Shown: piece after piece, positions 35,212 through 44,973 of the stretch
How the letters are laid out: each line of letters begins with the position of its first letter
How positions within the stretch are numbered: position 1 is the first letter of the stretch
Assembly (NCBI GenBank): GCA_947503555.1
Contig: CANNEE010000015.1
Span: forward strand, 61,777-125,776
Length of the DNA: 64,000 nt
Source of the DNA: an uncultured Shewanella sp.
GTDB lineage: Bacteria > Pseudomonadota > Gammaproteobacteria > Enterobacterales > Shewanellaceae
Reading direction: 5' to 3'
Made by a program: the position numbers and the translations under genes
The notes under the pieces: generated by a model
What the model was told of the DNA's origin: nothing
The model's input: only the letters and a program-made list of their open reading frames with translations
Databases searched by the model: none

Positions 35212-36222
35212 ATGTCAGAAAACAAAAAAACGGTTCAACTCGCTCACGGTGGTGGTGGTAAAGAGATGAACCAGTTGATAAAAAAACTGTTCTTCAAAGC
35301 TTTTGATAACCCCGTTCTACAAAGTGAAGAAGATGCTGCAGCATTGACCTTTAATGGCCCAACAGCCTTCACTACAGACTCATTTACTGTCGCACCACTG
35401 TTTTTTGCAGGGGGAAATATCGGTAAGCTTGCGGTAGCGGGCACAGTGAACGATCTTGCCATGATGGGCGCCCAACCTGAGTACCTGAGCTGTAGCTTTA
35501 TCATCGAAGAAGGTTTTGCCCTCGACGATCTAAAAACCATAGTGCACAGCATGGCCAGTGAACTGGAAAAATCAGGTGCCAAGGTCGTTTGCGGTGATAC
35601 CAAAGTGGTGCCTAAAGGATGCGCCGACGGCTTATTTATCAATACATCCGGCGTAGGCCATATTAAAACCCAAGGCATTTCGGTTAAGAACCTAGTTCAG
35701 GACGATGTCATTATCGTTTCTCGGGACATAGGCCGTCATGGTGCAGCCATCTTAATGGCACGGGAAGGTTTGACTCTAGAGTCAGATTTAACCAGCGACT
35801 GCGCCACACTTTGGCCAGCAATGGATGCTCTGATGCAAGCAGGCATCGATATCCATGCGGCTCGAGATGCGACGCGAGGCGGCCTTTCGGCAGTACTTAA
35901 CGAGTGGGCTAAAGCTTCGAATATCGGTATAGATGTGGATGAAGACAAGATCCCTGTTTGCGACCAAGTTAAAGGCTTATGTGAACTCTACGGATTTGAA
36001 CCCTTTGATCTCGCTAACGAGGGCACCTTTATTCTAGCCGTGCCTCAAAGTGATGCCGAAAAGGCACTTGAGATAATCAAGCAGTTCGATTTTAGCGAGA
36101 GCGCCGCCATCATTGGCAGTGTGAATGAAGAAAGAGCTGGAAAAGTCGTGCTTAAAACGCCTTGGGGAAGCAGTCGTTACCTAGATGTGCCCCATGGTGA
36201 GCTATTGCCAAGGATCTGCTAA
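35212..36222 (+). CDS. hypE: Hydrogenase carbamoyl dehydratase HypE
   Basis: Dehydrates the carbamoyl group placed by HypF on its C-terminal cysteine to a thiocyanate, the CN donor. The protein ends in PRIC, the conserved carbamoyl-accepting Cys336. The PurM-like ATP-binding signatures are present: [12 protein letters not shown] at the start, TDSFTVAP near residue 55, [11 protein letters not shown] near residue 78 and [10 protein letters not shown] near residue 127. It overlaps hypA by one base. Confidence 0.96.
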   Translation: MSENKKTVQLAHGGGGKEMNQLIKKLFFKAFDNPVLQSEEDAAALTFNGPTAFTTDSFTVAPLFFAGGNIGKLAVAGTVNDLAMMGAQPEYLSCSFIIEEGFALDDLKTIVHSMASELEKSGAKVVCGDTKVVPKGCADGLFINTSGVGHIKTQGISVKNLVQDDVIIVSRDIGRHGAAILMAREGLTLESDLTSDCATLWPAMDALMQAGIDIHAARDATRGGLSAVLNEWAKASNIGIDVDEDKIPVCDQVKGLCELYGFEPFDLANEGTFILAVPQSDAEKALEIIKQFDFSESAAIIGSVNEERAGKVVLKTPWGSSRYLDVPHGELLPRIC

Positions 36223-36572
36223 TGCACGAGTATTCAATTGTCAGCGCCCTTATTGAGCAGTGTGAACAGCTTGCAGTAGAAAACAAAGCGAATCGAATTA
36301 CACGTGTATCGATTAAGGTGGGTGTGATGAGTGGCGTTGAGCCTGCACTGCTAGAAACCGCCTTTGCCACTTTCAAAGAAGACGGTATCTGTAAAGGTGC
36401 GACTCTCGATATGCAGATCCAACCTTTGGTGATCCGCTGTCTTGAGTGCCAGCAAGAATCTGAGCTCAAGGAGCGCACCATCATCTGCCCTCAATGCAAT
36501 AGTAACCATACTAAGGTCATAGACGGCGAAGATATGATGTTGATGCAACTTGAGATGGAGCAAGCAGATTAG
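36222..36572 (+). CDS. hypA: Hydrogenase nickel chaperone HypA
   Basis: Delivers nickel to HyaB with HypB. The N-terminal MHEYS motif (nickel ligand His2) and the structural zinc site ([20 protein letters not shown]) are both intact. 116 aa. It closes the maturation operon and is followed by a strong terminator. Confidence 0.95.
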   Translation: MHEYSIVSALIEQCEQLAVENKANRITRVSIKVGVMSGVEPALLETAFATFKEDGICKGATLDMQIQPLVIRCLECQQESELKERTIICPQCNSNHTKVIDGEDMMLMQLEMEQAD

Positions 36573-36627
36573 TTCTGTCGCCATCTCAGCTCACGTATTG
36601 CCATAATCGAGCACTTGGATAAAAGTT

Positions 36628-36656
36628 AAGCCGCTGCATTTGCAGCGGCTTTTTTA
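36628..36656 (+). terminator. Intrinsic terminator after hypA
   Basis: 10-bp perfect stem AAGCCGCTGC / GCAGCGGCTT, loop ATTT, then TTTTT. It ends the hydrogenase cluster. Confidence 0.88.
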
Positions 36657-36721
36657 TTCCACAATCAAGCCCAGCAAATTGCTATAATCGGCGCAATGAC
36701 ACTCGACTCAGTATTTTTATT

Positions 36722-37141
36722 ATGTGGTTACAAAAACAAATTAAACTGACTCCAAGATCCAGAGGTTTTCACCTTATCACAGACGATATTGAATCTGCGA
36801 TACCTGAAATGGCCGAGATAAACATAGGCCTAGCACATATTATTATTCAGCATACCTCGGCATCACTCACCTTAAATGAAAATGCTGATCCTACCGTACG
36901 AATGGATTTTGAAAGCTTCTGTAATCGTCTAGCAAAAGAGAACGAGCCCTATTATCGCCATGATTACGAAGGAAGTGATGATATGCCAGCCCACCTAAAA
37001 GCCAGCCTGCTTGGAGCCAGCGTCACCCTACCTATCACCCAAGGCCGCTTTAATCTAGGGACTTGGCAAGGTGTCTACTTAGGTGAGCATAGAAACCAAG
37101 GTGGCAGTAGACGATTACTGATCACAATCCAAGGCGAATAA
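36722..37141 (+). CDS. yjbQ: YjbQ/UPF0047 family protein
   Basis: A 139-aa member of the UPF0047 family. Signature: HIIIQHTSASLTLNENADPTVRMD (residues 38-62) and the end RFNLGTWQGVYLGEHRNQGGSRRLLI. Some members replace thiamine-phosphate synthase in vivo, but the normal role is not settled. It is a single gene, converging with the GGDEF-EAL gene. The ribosome site is weak. Confidence 0.88.
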   Translation: MWLQKQIKLTPRSRGFHLITDDIESAIPEMAEINIGLAHIIIQHTSASLTLNENADPTVRMDFESFCNRLAKENEPYYRHDYEGSDDMPAHLKASLLGASVTLPITQGRFNLGTWQGVYLGEHRNQGGSRRLLITIQGE

Positions 37142-37147
37142 TACAGC

Positions 37148-39343
37148 CTATTTCAATACCGAGAGCAAGGCTTGCTGATCCATAGGTTTATGGAAATAAA
37201 AGCCTTGCACTTCCAATACCCCTTTTTCTGTAACCAACTCAAGCTGCTGCCTAGATTCTATCCCCTCGGCAACAACCCCCAGCTCCAAGGACTGACCTAA
37301 ACGGGTAATGGCCTCAAACAAGGCTTGTTGACGGGGATCGACATCTAAATTACGCACAAAGCTTCTGTCGACCTTAATTTGATCTATGGGGAAATTAGCT
37401 AAGTAAGACAATGAAGAATACCCAGTGCCAAAGTCATCTACAGCGACTTTTACCCCTAATGCTCTAATATCATTTAACGCATCCAACAGATGGGTATGCT
37501 GTTTCATCAACAGGGATTCAGTGATCTCTAGAGTAATTAAGTGAAAAGGAAAAGGCTCGCTGCTCAGCTCAATGGCCGTTTCCTGTAGCGATGCTAAAAG
37601 ATCATCCTGTAAGCTGTGGGACCAAAACTCAAAGGTCGACACATTAATAGAAAAACCTATCTCGATATCTTGTTCAACAAAAGCGAGCAAGGTTTTCATC
37701 GCTTCCTTTCGTACCCAATTACCTAGGGGAACAATCAAGCCACTTGTCTCAGCAATAGGGATAAATTCGGCAGGAGAAATATATTCCTCTTCGATTTTCC
37801 ACCTCAACAAGGCCTCAGCTCTAACAATACGATTGCGCTCTATATCCATTATTGGCTGATAATGAAGTTCGAACTGCTCCTTCTCTAAGGCTATTTTCAA
37901 TTGATTATGCAGCCAAGCAGTACGCTCAGCATCGGCTTGCATCTGCTGTGTGAAAAAGTGATAGCGATTGCGGCCATGCTCTTTTGAAATATACATCGCT
38001 TGATCGGCACAGTTTAATACCTGTTCAATCGTTAATGCATCTTCTGGGAAACGTGCAATGCCGATACTAATACTGGTAAAAATCCGCTTCTCATCAGACA
38101 AATAAAACGCATCAGCAATACATTGATTTATTCGCTGGGCTTGAGCAATTAGCTTTGATCTTTGCACCACTCCAGGCAGTAATAGTGCAAACTCATCGCC
38201 GCCCAATCGCGCCAGTAAGGCATCGGGTGAAATATATGCTTTAATCCGTTGTGATACTTGGATAAGCAGCTCATCCCCCTTGTCATGACCAAGGGTGTCA
38301 TTTATCTGCTTAAAGTTATCCAGATCCATCAACATAAACCCAAAACCGGGCGTAAAATCGTCGGCTTCAATATAATGCTTTAACTGGCCAAATAGATGCT
38401 CACGATTAGCAAGTTGAGTCAGAAAATCATAATTAGCCTGATGCTTAATTAATTGTGCAGCCTGCTTACGCTCATCAATATCACTGAATAACCAAGCATA
38501 ACTAACTTGTTCACCCGCTTTTAACGTGAGTGCCGTCATGGTCAGCTCAACGTGAAAACTCTGACCATTGACACGAGTCGCAACTAACTCCCCTTGCCAA
38601 GTTTGTCCTTTGGCCTTGCAGGCAAGTAAATGATCAAGCGCTACTGGATCTGATTGGGAAAAATAAGACTGAAGCGAAAAGTGGCTAAAGTTTACGTCAC
38701 TATGAATGCCTAAACTTGATTGAAAGGCGGGATTATAGGACAACACAGTATCATCACTGGCTGTTATCACAAGGGCTATGGGTAGATGCTCAAAGATATG
38801 ACTGGTTAAGCGTTGAAACGCCAGAGCTCGGCTACGTTCAATAGCTAAACATGCTAAGCTCGCCGCTTCTTGAATCACTTGTATATCTTTAGCACTAGGC
38901 GATTTTACTGTGTCATAGTACATGGCAAAGGTGCCAAGCACTTCACCAGATCTATTTTTTATGGGGTGAGACCAGCAGGCTCTGAGATTAAATGACTTAG
39001 CCAGTTCTACATAGTCTTGCCAATATTCATGGGTATGAATATCCTCAACAATAACCAGCTCACCGCTATAGGCGGCTGTACCACATGAGCCAACACAAGG
39101 GCCGATTTCTACGCCGTGAATCGCTTGATTATACGCTAAAGGTAAATTGGGAGCAGCGCCAGATAATAATCGCTTTTTATCATCGCTGAGCAGCAATACC
39201 GATGCCTTGGTCGCATCTTGCTGCCCTTCAATAGCGATGACGAGAGAGTGAAGAATCGCTTCAAGTTCGGCGCCATCGAGCAGCATAGACAATACCTTGC
39301 TATAACACTCTAGGCTGATTTGCTGACTTTCTGCCTCTATCAT
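37148..39343 (-). CDS. GAF-PAS-GGDEF-EAL cyclic-di-GMP signalling protein
   Basis: Cytosolic, 731 aa: GAF (residues 20-175), PAS (about 180-300), GGDEF (about 305-465) and EAL (about 480-731). The EAL domain keeps its catalytic set (EALLRWK, LEITESLL, DDFGTGYSSLSYL, IDQIKVDRSFV), so phosphodiesterase activity is likely. The GGDEF motif is intact (RLGGDEF) but the inhibitory site reads ISPD rather than RxxD, so product inhibition may be lost; a cyclase or GTP-sensing role stays open. I moved the start from 39358 to ATG 39343, because GGAGG lies 8 nt upstream. No transmembrane segment; the signal would be sensed by GAF and PAS. Confidence 0.9.
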   Translation of the reverse strand: MIEAESQQISLECYSKVLSMLLDGAELEAILHSLVIAIEGQQDATKASVLLLSDDKKRLLSGAAPNLPLAYNQAIHGVEIGPCVGSCGTAAYSGELVIVEDIHTHEYWQDYVELAKSFNLRACWSHPIKNRSGEVLGTFAMYYDTVKSPSAKDIQVIQEAASLACLAIERSRALAFQRLTSHIFEHLPIALVITASDDTVLSYNPAFQSSLGIHSDVNFSHFSLQSYFSQSDPVALDHLLACKAKGQTWQGELVATRVNGQSFHVELTMTALTLKAGEQVSYAWLFSDIDERKQAAQLIKHQANYDFLTQLANREHLFGQLKHYIEADDFTPGFGFMLMDLDNFKQINDTLGHDKGDELLIQVSQRIKAYISPDALLARLGGDEFALLLPGVVQRSKLIAQAQRINQCIADAFYLSDEKRIFTSISIGIARFPEDALTIEQVLNCADQAMYISKEHGRNRYHFFTQQMQADAERTAWLHNQLKIALEKEQFELHYQPIMDIERNRIVRAEALLRWKIEEEYISPAEFIPIAETSGLIVPLGNWVRKEAMKTLLAFVEQDIEIGFSINVSTFEFWSHSLQDDLLASLQETAIELSSEPFPFHLITLEITESLLMKQHTHLLDALNDIRALGVKVAVDDFGTGYSSLSYLANFPIDQIKVDRSFVRNLDVDPRQQALFEAITRLGQSLELGVVAEGIESRQQLELVTEKGVLEVQGFYFHKPMDQQALLSVLK

Positions 39344-39574
39344 AGCCAAAACCTCCATATCTAAGTTTAGTCAGGCTTTCTTGTGCACACCTTAACTAAA
39401 CCTACTTTTTCTAACCTCTTGCTGAAATCTGATTCAACCAAGATCACTGAAGGTAGCCAATAAGAAGATAAACTCTAAGGCAAAATCGTCAAGCTAAATT
39501 GTTTGTAGATCAACTCCTTCGAAAAAATTCTACTGATTTATACACTCGTTTACTAGTTCATTTTTTGATAAAGA

Positions 39575-40789
39575 CTATTCTGCAACGCGTTTAAGTTTCG
39601 CCAAATAAAAACCATCAAAGCCAGTATGTGCAGGACTAATTGTCTCATCTTCAATAAACTCAAAATGCGGATTTTGGGCGATAAAGGCATCAACCTGATC
39701 GCGGTTTTCAGCTTTCATAATAGAACATGTGGCATAAACTAACATGCCACCTACTTTGACCATACGACTGTAGCTTTGCAGAATATCTTTTTGCAGCTCA
39801 AGCAATACAGGTAGACGCTCAGGTGTATCTCGCCACTTCGCATCTGGGTTACGTTTAAGCACGCCAAGGCCTGAACATGGCACATCAAGCAGAACCCTAT
39901 CTGCACTTAACTTAAGACGCTTAATCGTCTTACTACCTTTAATCAAACGAGTTTCGACGTTATGAGCCCCAGCGCGGCGCGCACGCTGTTTTAGGTTATC
40001 TAGCTTCCACTGCTCTACATCCATAGCCAACAGGCGTCCACGACCTTGCATCTGAGCTGCAATGGATAAGGTTTTACCACCGGCTCCAGCGCAAGCATCA
40101 ATGACTCGCATACCAGGCTTGGCATCTAACGCTGACGCAACTAATTGGGAACCCGCGTCTTGCTGTTCAAACAAACCGGATTGAAAGCTTTTACTTCTAA
40201 ACAGTGCCGAATCAGATACCACTTCAAGGGCAGTCTCGACGCCACTTACCGCTTGAGTTTCGATTTGCTCATTCTTTAACGCTTTAGCAAGGCGCTCTGC
40301 ATCACCTTTTAGCAAGTTAGCGCGAATAAAACGTCTCGGAGGCTTGTTTAATGCCTGACGCTCTGCAGCCCAAGCATCTCCTAACTGGCTCTGTCCCATC
40401 TCATCCAACCATTTAGGGCAGCCATCCCATAGAAGTGGATCTGCTTTAGCTTGAGCTAAGCGGGCTTGATAGTCAGCCTCTTCCACTTGTAATGAGTATT
40501 CAAGTTTAGGCAATGGCAACTGGTTAAAGGTATGCCAAACATTCATCAATCGAGTACCTAAACGTGCAATTTCCTCAGACTTTACGTCTGATAAGAAACT
40601 ATACAGATTAAGCTTACGCAAAATATCTCCCGTCACAAAGGTGATGCGACCTTGTTCATGGGGAGTTAACTTCAACCCAGAGAAATGCTGAGAATAGGCT
40701 CTATCTAGGGGCTTACCCTGACTTAAAACCAGATCCAGGATACTAATAACAAGCTCAGTTGAACTGGCAGATAAAGGAGAAGTTAACAT
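39575..40789 (-). CDS. RsmB/NOP family RNA (cytosine-5) methyltransferase
   Basis: Methylates cytosine in rRNA or tRNA using S-adenosylmethionine. The Rossmann domain has the SAM-binding IDACAGAGGKTLSIA (residues 223-240), the motif IV DVPCSGLGVLKRNPD (near residue 295) and the motif VI ATCSIMKAENRDQV (near residue 350), giving the two catalytic cysteines. The N-terminus resembles the RsmB NusB-like RNA-binding part but is not full length, so the exact target is not assigned. A MITE-like element lies 67 bp upstream of its start. Confidence 0.85.
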   Translation of the reverse strand: MLTSPLSASSTELVISILDLVLSQGKPLDRAYSQHFSGLKLTPHEQGRITFVTGDILRKLNLYSFLSDVKSEEIARLGTRLMNVWHTFNQLPLPKLEYSLQVEEADYQARLAQAKADPLLWDGCPKWLDEMGQSQLGDAWAAERQALNKPPRRFIRANLLKGDAERLAKALKNEQIETQAVSGVETALEVVSDSALFRSKSFQSGLFEQQDAGSQLVASALDAKPGMRVIDACAGAGGKTLSIAAQMQGRGRLLAMDVEQWKLDNLKQRARRAGAHNVETRLIKGSKTIKRLKLSADRVLLDVPCSGLGVLKRNPDAKWRDTPERLPVLLELQKDILQSYSRMVKVGGMLVYATCSIMKAENRDQVDAFIAQNPHFEFIEDETISPAHTGFDGFYLAKLKRVAE

Positions 40790-40855
40790 TGATGGCTACT
40801 CGATTAGAAAAAACCGAGGGATCATAGGAGTTGAAAGGCGAATACGCAAGGGATA

Positions 40856-41125
40856 TTAGGGGCTGTTAATCTTTCAAGGTTGTTTTTGCAGCAGTTTACA
40901 GCGTGCTTAAACAAGGCAGAGCTTGTGCCGTGTAGTGATTCTACATAAATAAGCGATAACGCAGTAGAAGTGCGCTGTAAACGCTGCCCTTCGGGCGCGA
41001 TTCAATGCCATTTTCTCATTGTTGAACGAGAATTCACTTAGATTGCTAAGCTTCACCTCGTTCGCCGCGATAAAATACCATTGACTTAGCGCAAAAACTA
41101 ATCAGCAAAGATCAACAGCCCCTAA
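40856..41125. repeat. MITE-like element with 19-bp terminal inverted repeats
   Basis: Left end TTAGGGGCTGTTAATCTTT (40856-40874) and right end AAAGATCAACAGCCCCTAA (41107-41125) match in 18 of 19 positions as inverted repeats. If the TA at each outer edge is a target duplication, the family would be IS630/Tc1-like (inference). Internal nested pairs are present: GCAGCAGTTTACAGCG (40888-40903) with CGCTGTAAACGCTGC (40973-40987), and TGTAG-TGATT-CTACA (40931-40945). The 270 bp have no coding capacity. A decayed copy lies at 15521-15759. Confidence 0.75.
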
Positions 41126-41138
41126 GAGAAGAAACAAC

Positions 41139-41180
41139 AATAAGCCGCATAGTCCTCACTTTGAGCTAATGCGGCTTATT
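41139..41180 (-). terminator. Hairpin downstream of the DUF3334-type gene
   Basis: 12-bp stem AATAAGCCGCAT / ATGCGGCTTATT around an 18-nt loop. On the minus strand it is followed by GTTGTTTC. A weak intrinsic terminator. Confidence 0.5.
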
Positions 41181-41212
41181 TAATGACATCAGTCTATCGA
41201 CAGGGAGTTAGA

Positions 41213-41929
41213 TTAAATTCCGAGTTCATCGAGTAGATCATCGGCACTGCTTACCACAGTGACACTATCAGGCTTAGCGTCTTTAGCGGCGGTCTCCTTA
41301 GCCTCACTCTTTTTATTTGCGTGTTCTTCGATTAGAAGATCTAAATCAAATTCACCATCATACTCAAATTGATCTAGCTTGATGAATTCAGTTCTATCCA
41401 TCGCAAACTCTAGATAGAAAATATGGTTATTTTCTGTTTTAAAGGAGACTCGTCTAGCCTGAGCCTCATCTAGGTTAGCATCGATAGAGATAGTTAACTC
41501 TTTATTGATGGTTAACATCTTAGGTTGTGACTGGCTAATTGAAGTTTGCAGATCTTTGTTCACTTTATTAATAAAATCACCCAACATCTGATTCATTAAC
41601 TCCCCCATCACATTGCCCACTTCATCGGACGTATGGGAAAATGCAAGTTCCTCCTCTGGCATTCCCATATTCAGCATATATTTACGGTAAATCTCAATCG
41701 CGGCATCGGAAGAAAAGTTAATGACGACTAAGCCAGAGAAACCACCGTCAAAGATAGAAAAGCAACCTAAGTCAGGCTTAAGTCGCGTACGAGTAATACT
41801 TTGGATCATTCCTGCGTGGGAGATATGACTTGCCGTAGTATTGGATAATACATGGGTGACCGAATGACACAGTTTTAACAGTATATCGTCAGAAGAAATT
41901 ACTTGAGGAGATGTCATAACATTAACCAT
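41213..41929 (-). CDS. CheX/CheC-like chemotaxis phosphatase-type protein (DUF3334)
   Basis: A 238-aa soluble protein. The stretch DEVGNVMGELMNQMLGDF near residue 104 resembles the E-x2-N active helix of CheX/CheC phosphatases, here GNVMGELMNQM. The domain repeats FSIFDGGFSGLVVINFSSDAA near residue 57 as expected for that fold. The last 40 residues are charged and end in DDLLDELGI, a docking-like tail. The target may be a CheY-type receiver domain. No chemotaxis gene is in the window. It is isolated, with a terminator at its end. Confidence 0.65.
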   Translation of the reverse strand: MVNVMTSPQVISSDDILLKLCHSVTHVLSNTTASHISHAGMIQSITRTRLKPDLGCFSIFDGGFSGLVVINFSSDAAIEIYRKYMLNMGMPEEELAFSHTSDEVGNVMGELMNQMLGDFINKVNKDLQTSISQSQPKMLTINKELTISIDANLDEAQARRVSFKTENNHIFYLEFAMDRTEFIKLDQFEYDGEFDLDLLIEEHANKKSEAKETAAKDAKPDSVTVVSSADDLLDELGI

Positions 41930-42439
41930 TTAGGAATTGAAATAAGGGCTAATCTTGCACATAAAGTTAGTAAAATCAAAGCTTATTATTAGTAAACCCT
42001 ATCCATCTAACTAAATACACACCAATTTAAAGTATACACAAAAGATTGCATCACACCTTGGCTCAAAATCTGTCCACTATTACGGCATGCTCCTTGGACT
42101 ATCATTCGACTATGTCGCCACAGAAACTATCGCTCTAGTTCAATAGCTTACAACAACGAATTCACCATAAAAGATTCAGGCTGGTATTCAGTTAACGCCA
42201 CATATATCAGTGCAAATGAGTGCTCTGCATTGGCATTAGTGCTAATTCTTCAAGATTAAATACCAAAGACTCGTCACCCAAAGACCATAAATTAACAAGA
42301 GCATTTTGATGGTTAATTGTTAACCCAGTCTTCCATATGGTAAAAAGTGCCTCGCCCTAGCACAATCAATGACATTACGTATAATTGTGATAAGCTTGGT
42401 GCTCAAACGATAAAGACATTGGGATGAGGTAGTTATAAA
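41930..42439. other. Intergenic region upstream of the ACT protein and ptsHI
   Basis: A 510-bp AT-rich divergent spacer. It holds a palindrome GGTTAA-TTG-TTAACC (42311-42325) and a good -10-like TATAAT (42380-42385) with no convincing -35. I see no gene, RNA or further repeat. Confidence 0.4.
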
Positions 42440-42826
42440 GTGAGAATGACTTTAGCGGTTCACCCTGAGCTATACACAATACATAGCTTTAGCCCCCAAG
42501 AACCAGTTCCAGCCGAAGTCTTGCATCAGGAGATGTTTTTCATCGGCAAGACAAAGGAAGAACTTTCCGTTGTTGCTCCCGCCAACATTGTCCTCAACAG
42601 TTTAGAGCAGGAAGATAATTGGCGTTGCCTTGAAGTCTTAGGACCACTTGGCTTCTCAATGACAGGTATCATGTCCCGTGTTTCTGGCGTATTGGCCAAC
42701 GAAAATATCAGCATTTTTGCCATTTCAACCTTTGATACCGATTACATTTTGGTAAAGAAAGATAAACTGGAACAAGCGACCAAAGCTTTAAAAAAGAGTG
42801 GCTATCAGATCAACCAAAGCCTTTAG
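42440..42826 (+). CDS. ACT domain-containing protein
   Basis: A 128-aa protein whose second half (residues 60-128) is an ACT-type ligand-binding domain (LEVLGPLGFSMTGIMSRVSGVLANENISIFAISTFDTDYILVKKD). ACT domains bind amino acids as dimers. The start is a GTG at 42440 with GAGGT about 10 nt upstream; an ATG two codons later is possible. It sits 43 bp upstream of ptsH in the same direction, and may be cotranscribed with the PTS genes. Its own target is unknown. Confidence 0.8.
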   Translation: MRMTLAVHPELYTIHSFSPQEPVPAEVLHQEMFFIGKTKEELSVVAPANIVLNSLEQEDNWRCLEVLGPLGFSMTGIMSRVSGVLANENISIFAISTFDTDYILVKKDKLEQATKALKKSGYQINQSL

Positions 42827-42869
42827 TTATTAAGCATAATCACCAAGTTAGGGTGGGTAAAAATCAAGT

Positions 42870-43142
42870 ATGAGCACAGAGTTTATGTTCGAAAAGTCAG
42901 TCACAATCACAGCCAAGCACGGGATCCACACGCGCCCCGCTGCACTACTGGTAAAGGAAGCAAAGAACTATCAATGTGATGTGATGGTCGAATGTAATGG
43001 CAAACAAGCCAGCGCCAAAAGCTTATTTAAGTTACAAACACTCGGGTTATACAATGGCGTAGAAGTGAGGGTTTTTGCTCAAGGAGAGCAAGCCCAAGAA
43101 GCGGTTGATAAGGTCTCTGAACTTCTGGTGACCTTAAGTTAA
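42870..43142 (+). CDS. ptsH: Phosphocarrier protein HPr
   Basis: General PTS phosphocarrier: receives phosphate from Enzyme I on a histidine and passes it to EIIA domains. The signature HGIHTRPAALLVKEAK with the phosphorylated His is at residues 16-31, and SAKSLFKLQTLG (near residue 47) resembles the regulatory serine site. 90 aa. It is 14 bp upstream of ptsI. Confidence 0.93.
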   Translation: MSTEFMFEKSVTITAKHGIHTRPAALLVKEAKNYQCDVMVECNGKQASAKSLFKLQTLGLYNGVEVRVFAQGEQAQEAVDKVSELLVTLS

Positions 43143-43156
43143 ATTCAGGACGGAAT

Positions 43157-44866
43157 ATGTTAATCACAGGAATCGCAGTATCACCGGGAATCGCATTTGG
43201 CCAAGCGCTAAAGCTCAACCCCTATGACAGTAGTTTGGATTACCATCTGCTGCCCTTTTCCAAGATCCCTGAAGAACAACAAAACTTCCACCAAGCCATA
43301 CTCGAGCTGCGCCACCATCTGCAAAAGGCGCTCGACAGTTTAGATGAAGACTCTGAAAATTATCAGCTTATCGAGGCAGATCTGCTGCTGCTCGAAGACG
43401 AAGAACTGACCAAGCAGATAACCAACTCAATTCGAGAATTACAATTTAGCGCTAGCGTTGCCGTCGAACGTGTATTTGCTCACCAAGCCAGTGAGATGGA
43501 ATCCTTGGACGACCCCTATCTGGCAAATCGAGCAGCCGATGTCCGCAGTCTGGGAAGCCGCTTAATTTCGGCCATTAATGGCACCCTTGGACTTGATCTC
43601 ACTAAACTTGAAAAAGAAACCATACTGCTTGCCCAAGACATTACTCCTGCTGAGTTTGCCCTGCTACCACTTGAGCATATCAATGGCATAGTGTTGCAAA
43701 CTGGCGGCCTAAACAGCCATACGGCAATTCTCGCGCGTGCGGCCGGTATTCCAGCACTTTTAAGTTGTGACTATCCAGAAATAGATATCGATAATCACGA
43801 TAGATTGGTACTCGATGGGTTAGACGGCGTCCTGCACGTTAACCCCAATGAAGAACTACAAAAGCAGCTAGAACAAAAGTATTTCAGCGAAGCGCTGCGT
43901 CGACAAAACCTTTTAGCATTTAAAGACAAACCCGCCATTACCAGTGATCACCACAGAGTCATGTTGCTCGCCAATGTAGGTAGCCTAAATGAGATCACTC
44001 ACCTTAGTGATGTCGGCGCAGATGGCATTGGTCTATTTCGTACCGAGTTTATGGTGATGAATGCCAATAAAATCCCAGACGAGCAGGCACAATACTCTCT
44101 CTATTGTGATGCGATTAAAGCATTGGACGGTAATATCTTTACCATACGAACCTTAGATATAGGTGCAGATAAAGAACTGCCAAGTCTAGAGTTAGAAGGG
44201 GAAGAAAACCCAGCACTAGGACTCAGAGGCATTAGGTACTGCCTCTCCTTTCCCGAACTCATTAAAACCCAGCTAAGAGCCATTTTACGGGCCGCTAATC
44301 ATGGCCCAATACGACTAATGTTCCCTATGGTGAACCATGTTGAAGAACTCGATCAGCTGTTTAATATCATAGAAGAGTGCAAACAAGAGCTAGATTATGA
44401 AGAGAAAGGCTTTGGCGAGATAAGCTACGGCATAGTGGTGGAAACGCCAGCTGCAGTGATGAACCTAAGCTCCATGCTTGAGCGACTCGATTTTGTCTCC
44501 ATAGGTACCAATGATTTAACCCAATATACTATGGCGGCCGATAGAACCAACCCTAAGCTTAACCATGATTACCCCTCTTTCTCTCCTGCTGTGCTGGCAC
44601 TGATTAAAATGACCATAGATACTGCCAAAGCCGCCAATGTCACAGTTGCGCTTTGTGGTGAGCTTGCAAGCGATCCTAAAATTGCCCCTATCCTTGTTGG
44701 AATGGGTCTCGATGAGCTCAGTGTCAGCATAGGCAGCATGTTAGAGATTAAATCTGTCATCTGTAACAGCGAGCACAAAGCGCTCACTAAACTGGCAAAG
44801 AAAGCGCTGACAATGGACAGAATTGCAACACTTAACCAGTGCATTGCAACAAATAACCCCGACTAA
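43157..44866 (+). CDS. ptsI: PTS Enzyme I
   Basis: Takes phosphate from phosphoenolpyruvate and passes it to HPr. The phosphohistidine domain has GGLNSHTAILARAAGIPAL (His near residue 189), and the PEP-binding part carries GLFRTEFMVM (near residue 296), a DIGADKELP segment near residue 336, and the C-terminal VSIGTNDLTQYTMAADRTN and ALCGELASDP with the catalytic cysteine. 569 aa. Part of ptsH-ptsI, with crr 107 bp further on. Confidence 0.95.
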   Translation: MLITGIAVSPGIAFGQALKLNPYDSSLDYHLLPFSKIPEEQQNFHQAILELRHHLQKALDSLDEDSENYQLIEADLLLLEDEELTKQITNSIRELQFSASVAVERVFAHQASEMESLDDPYLANRAADVRSLGSRLISAINGTLGLDLTKLEKETILLAQDITPAEFALLPLEHINGIVLQTGGLNSHTAILARAAGIPALLSCDYPEIDIDNHDRLVLDGLDGVLHVNPNEELQKQLEQKYFSEALRRQNLLAFKDKPAITSDHHRVMLLANVGSLNEITHLSDVGADGIGLFRTEFMVMNANKIPDEQAQYSLYCDAIKALDGNIFTIRTLDIGADKELPSLELEGEENPALGLRGIRYCLSFPELIKTQLRAILRAANHGPIRLMFPMVNHVEELDQLFNIIEECKQELDYEEKGFGEISYGIVVETPAAVMNLSSMLERLDFVSIGTNDLTQYTMAADRTNPKLNHDYPSFSPAVLALIKMTIDTAKAANVTVALCGELASDPKIAPILVGMGLDELSVSIGSMLEIKSVICNSEHKALTKLAKKALTMDRIATLNQCIATNNPD

Positions 44867-44973
44867 GGGTAAATTTTGACTTTGGTAGCATTCACATACT
44901 ATGAATAACCATTATGATTCAGTATGCTAAAGTTAACTCCAACTAAAATAACAAGATTAAAGGGCCGTGAACT

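Noticed and set aside
42311-42325. GGTTAA-TTG-TTAACC palindrome as a defined operator for ptsHI
   Set aside because: It is short and AT-rich and too far (over 100 bp) from the start; no known regulator site matches it.
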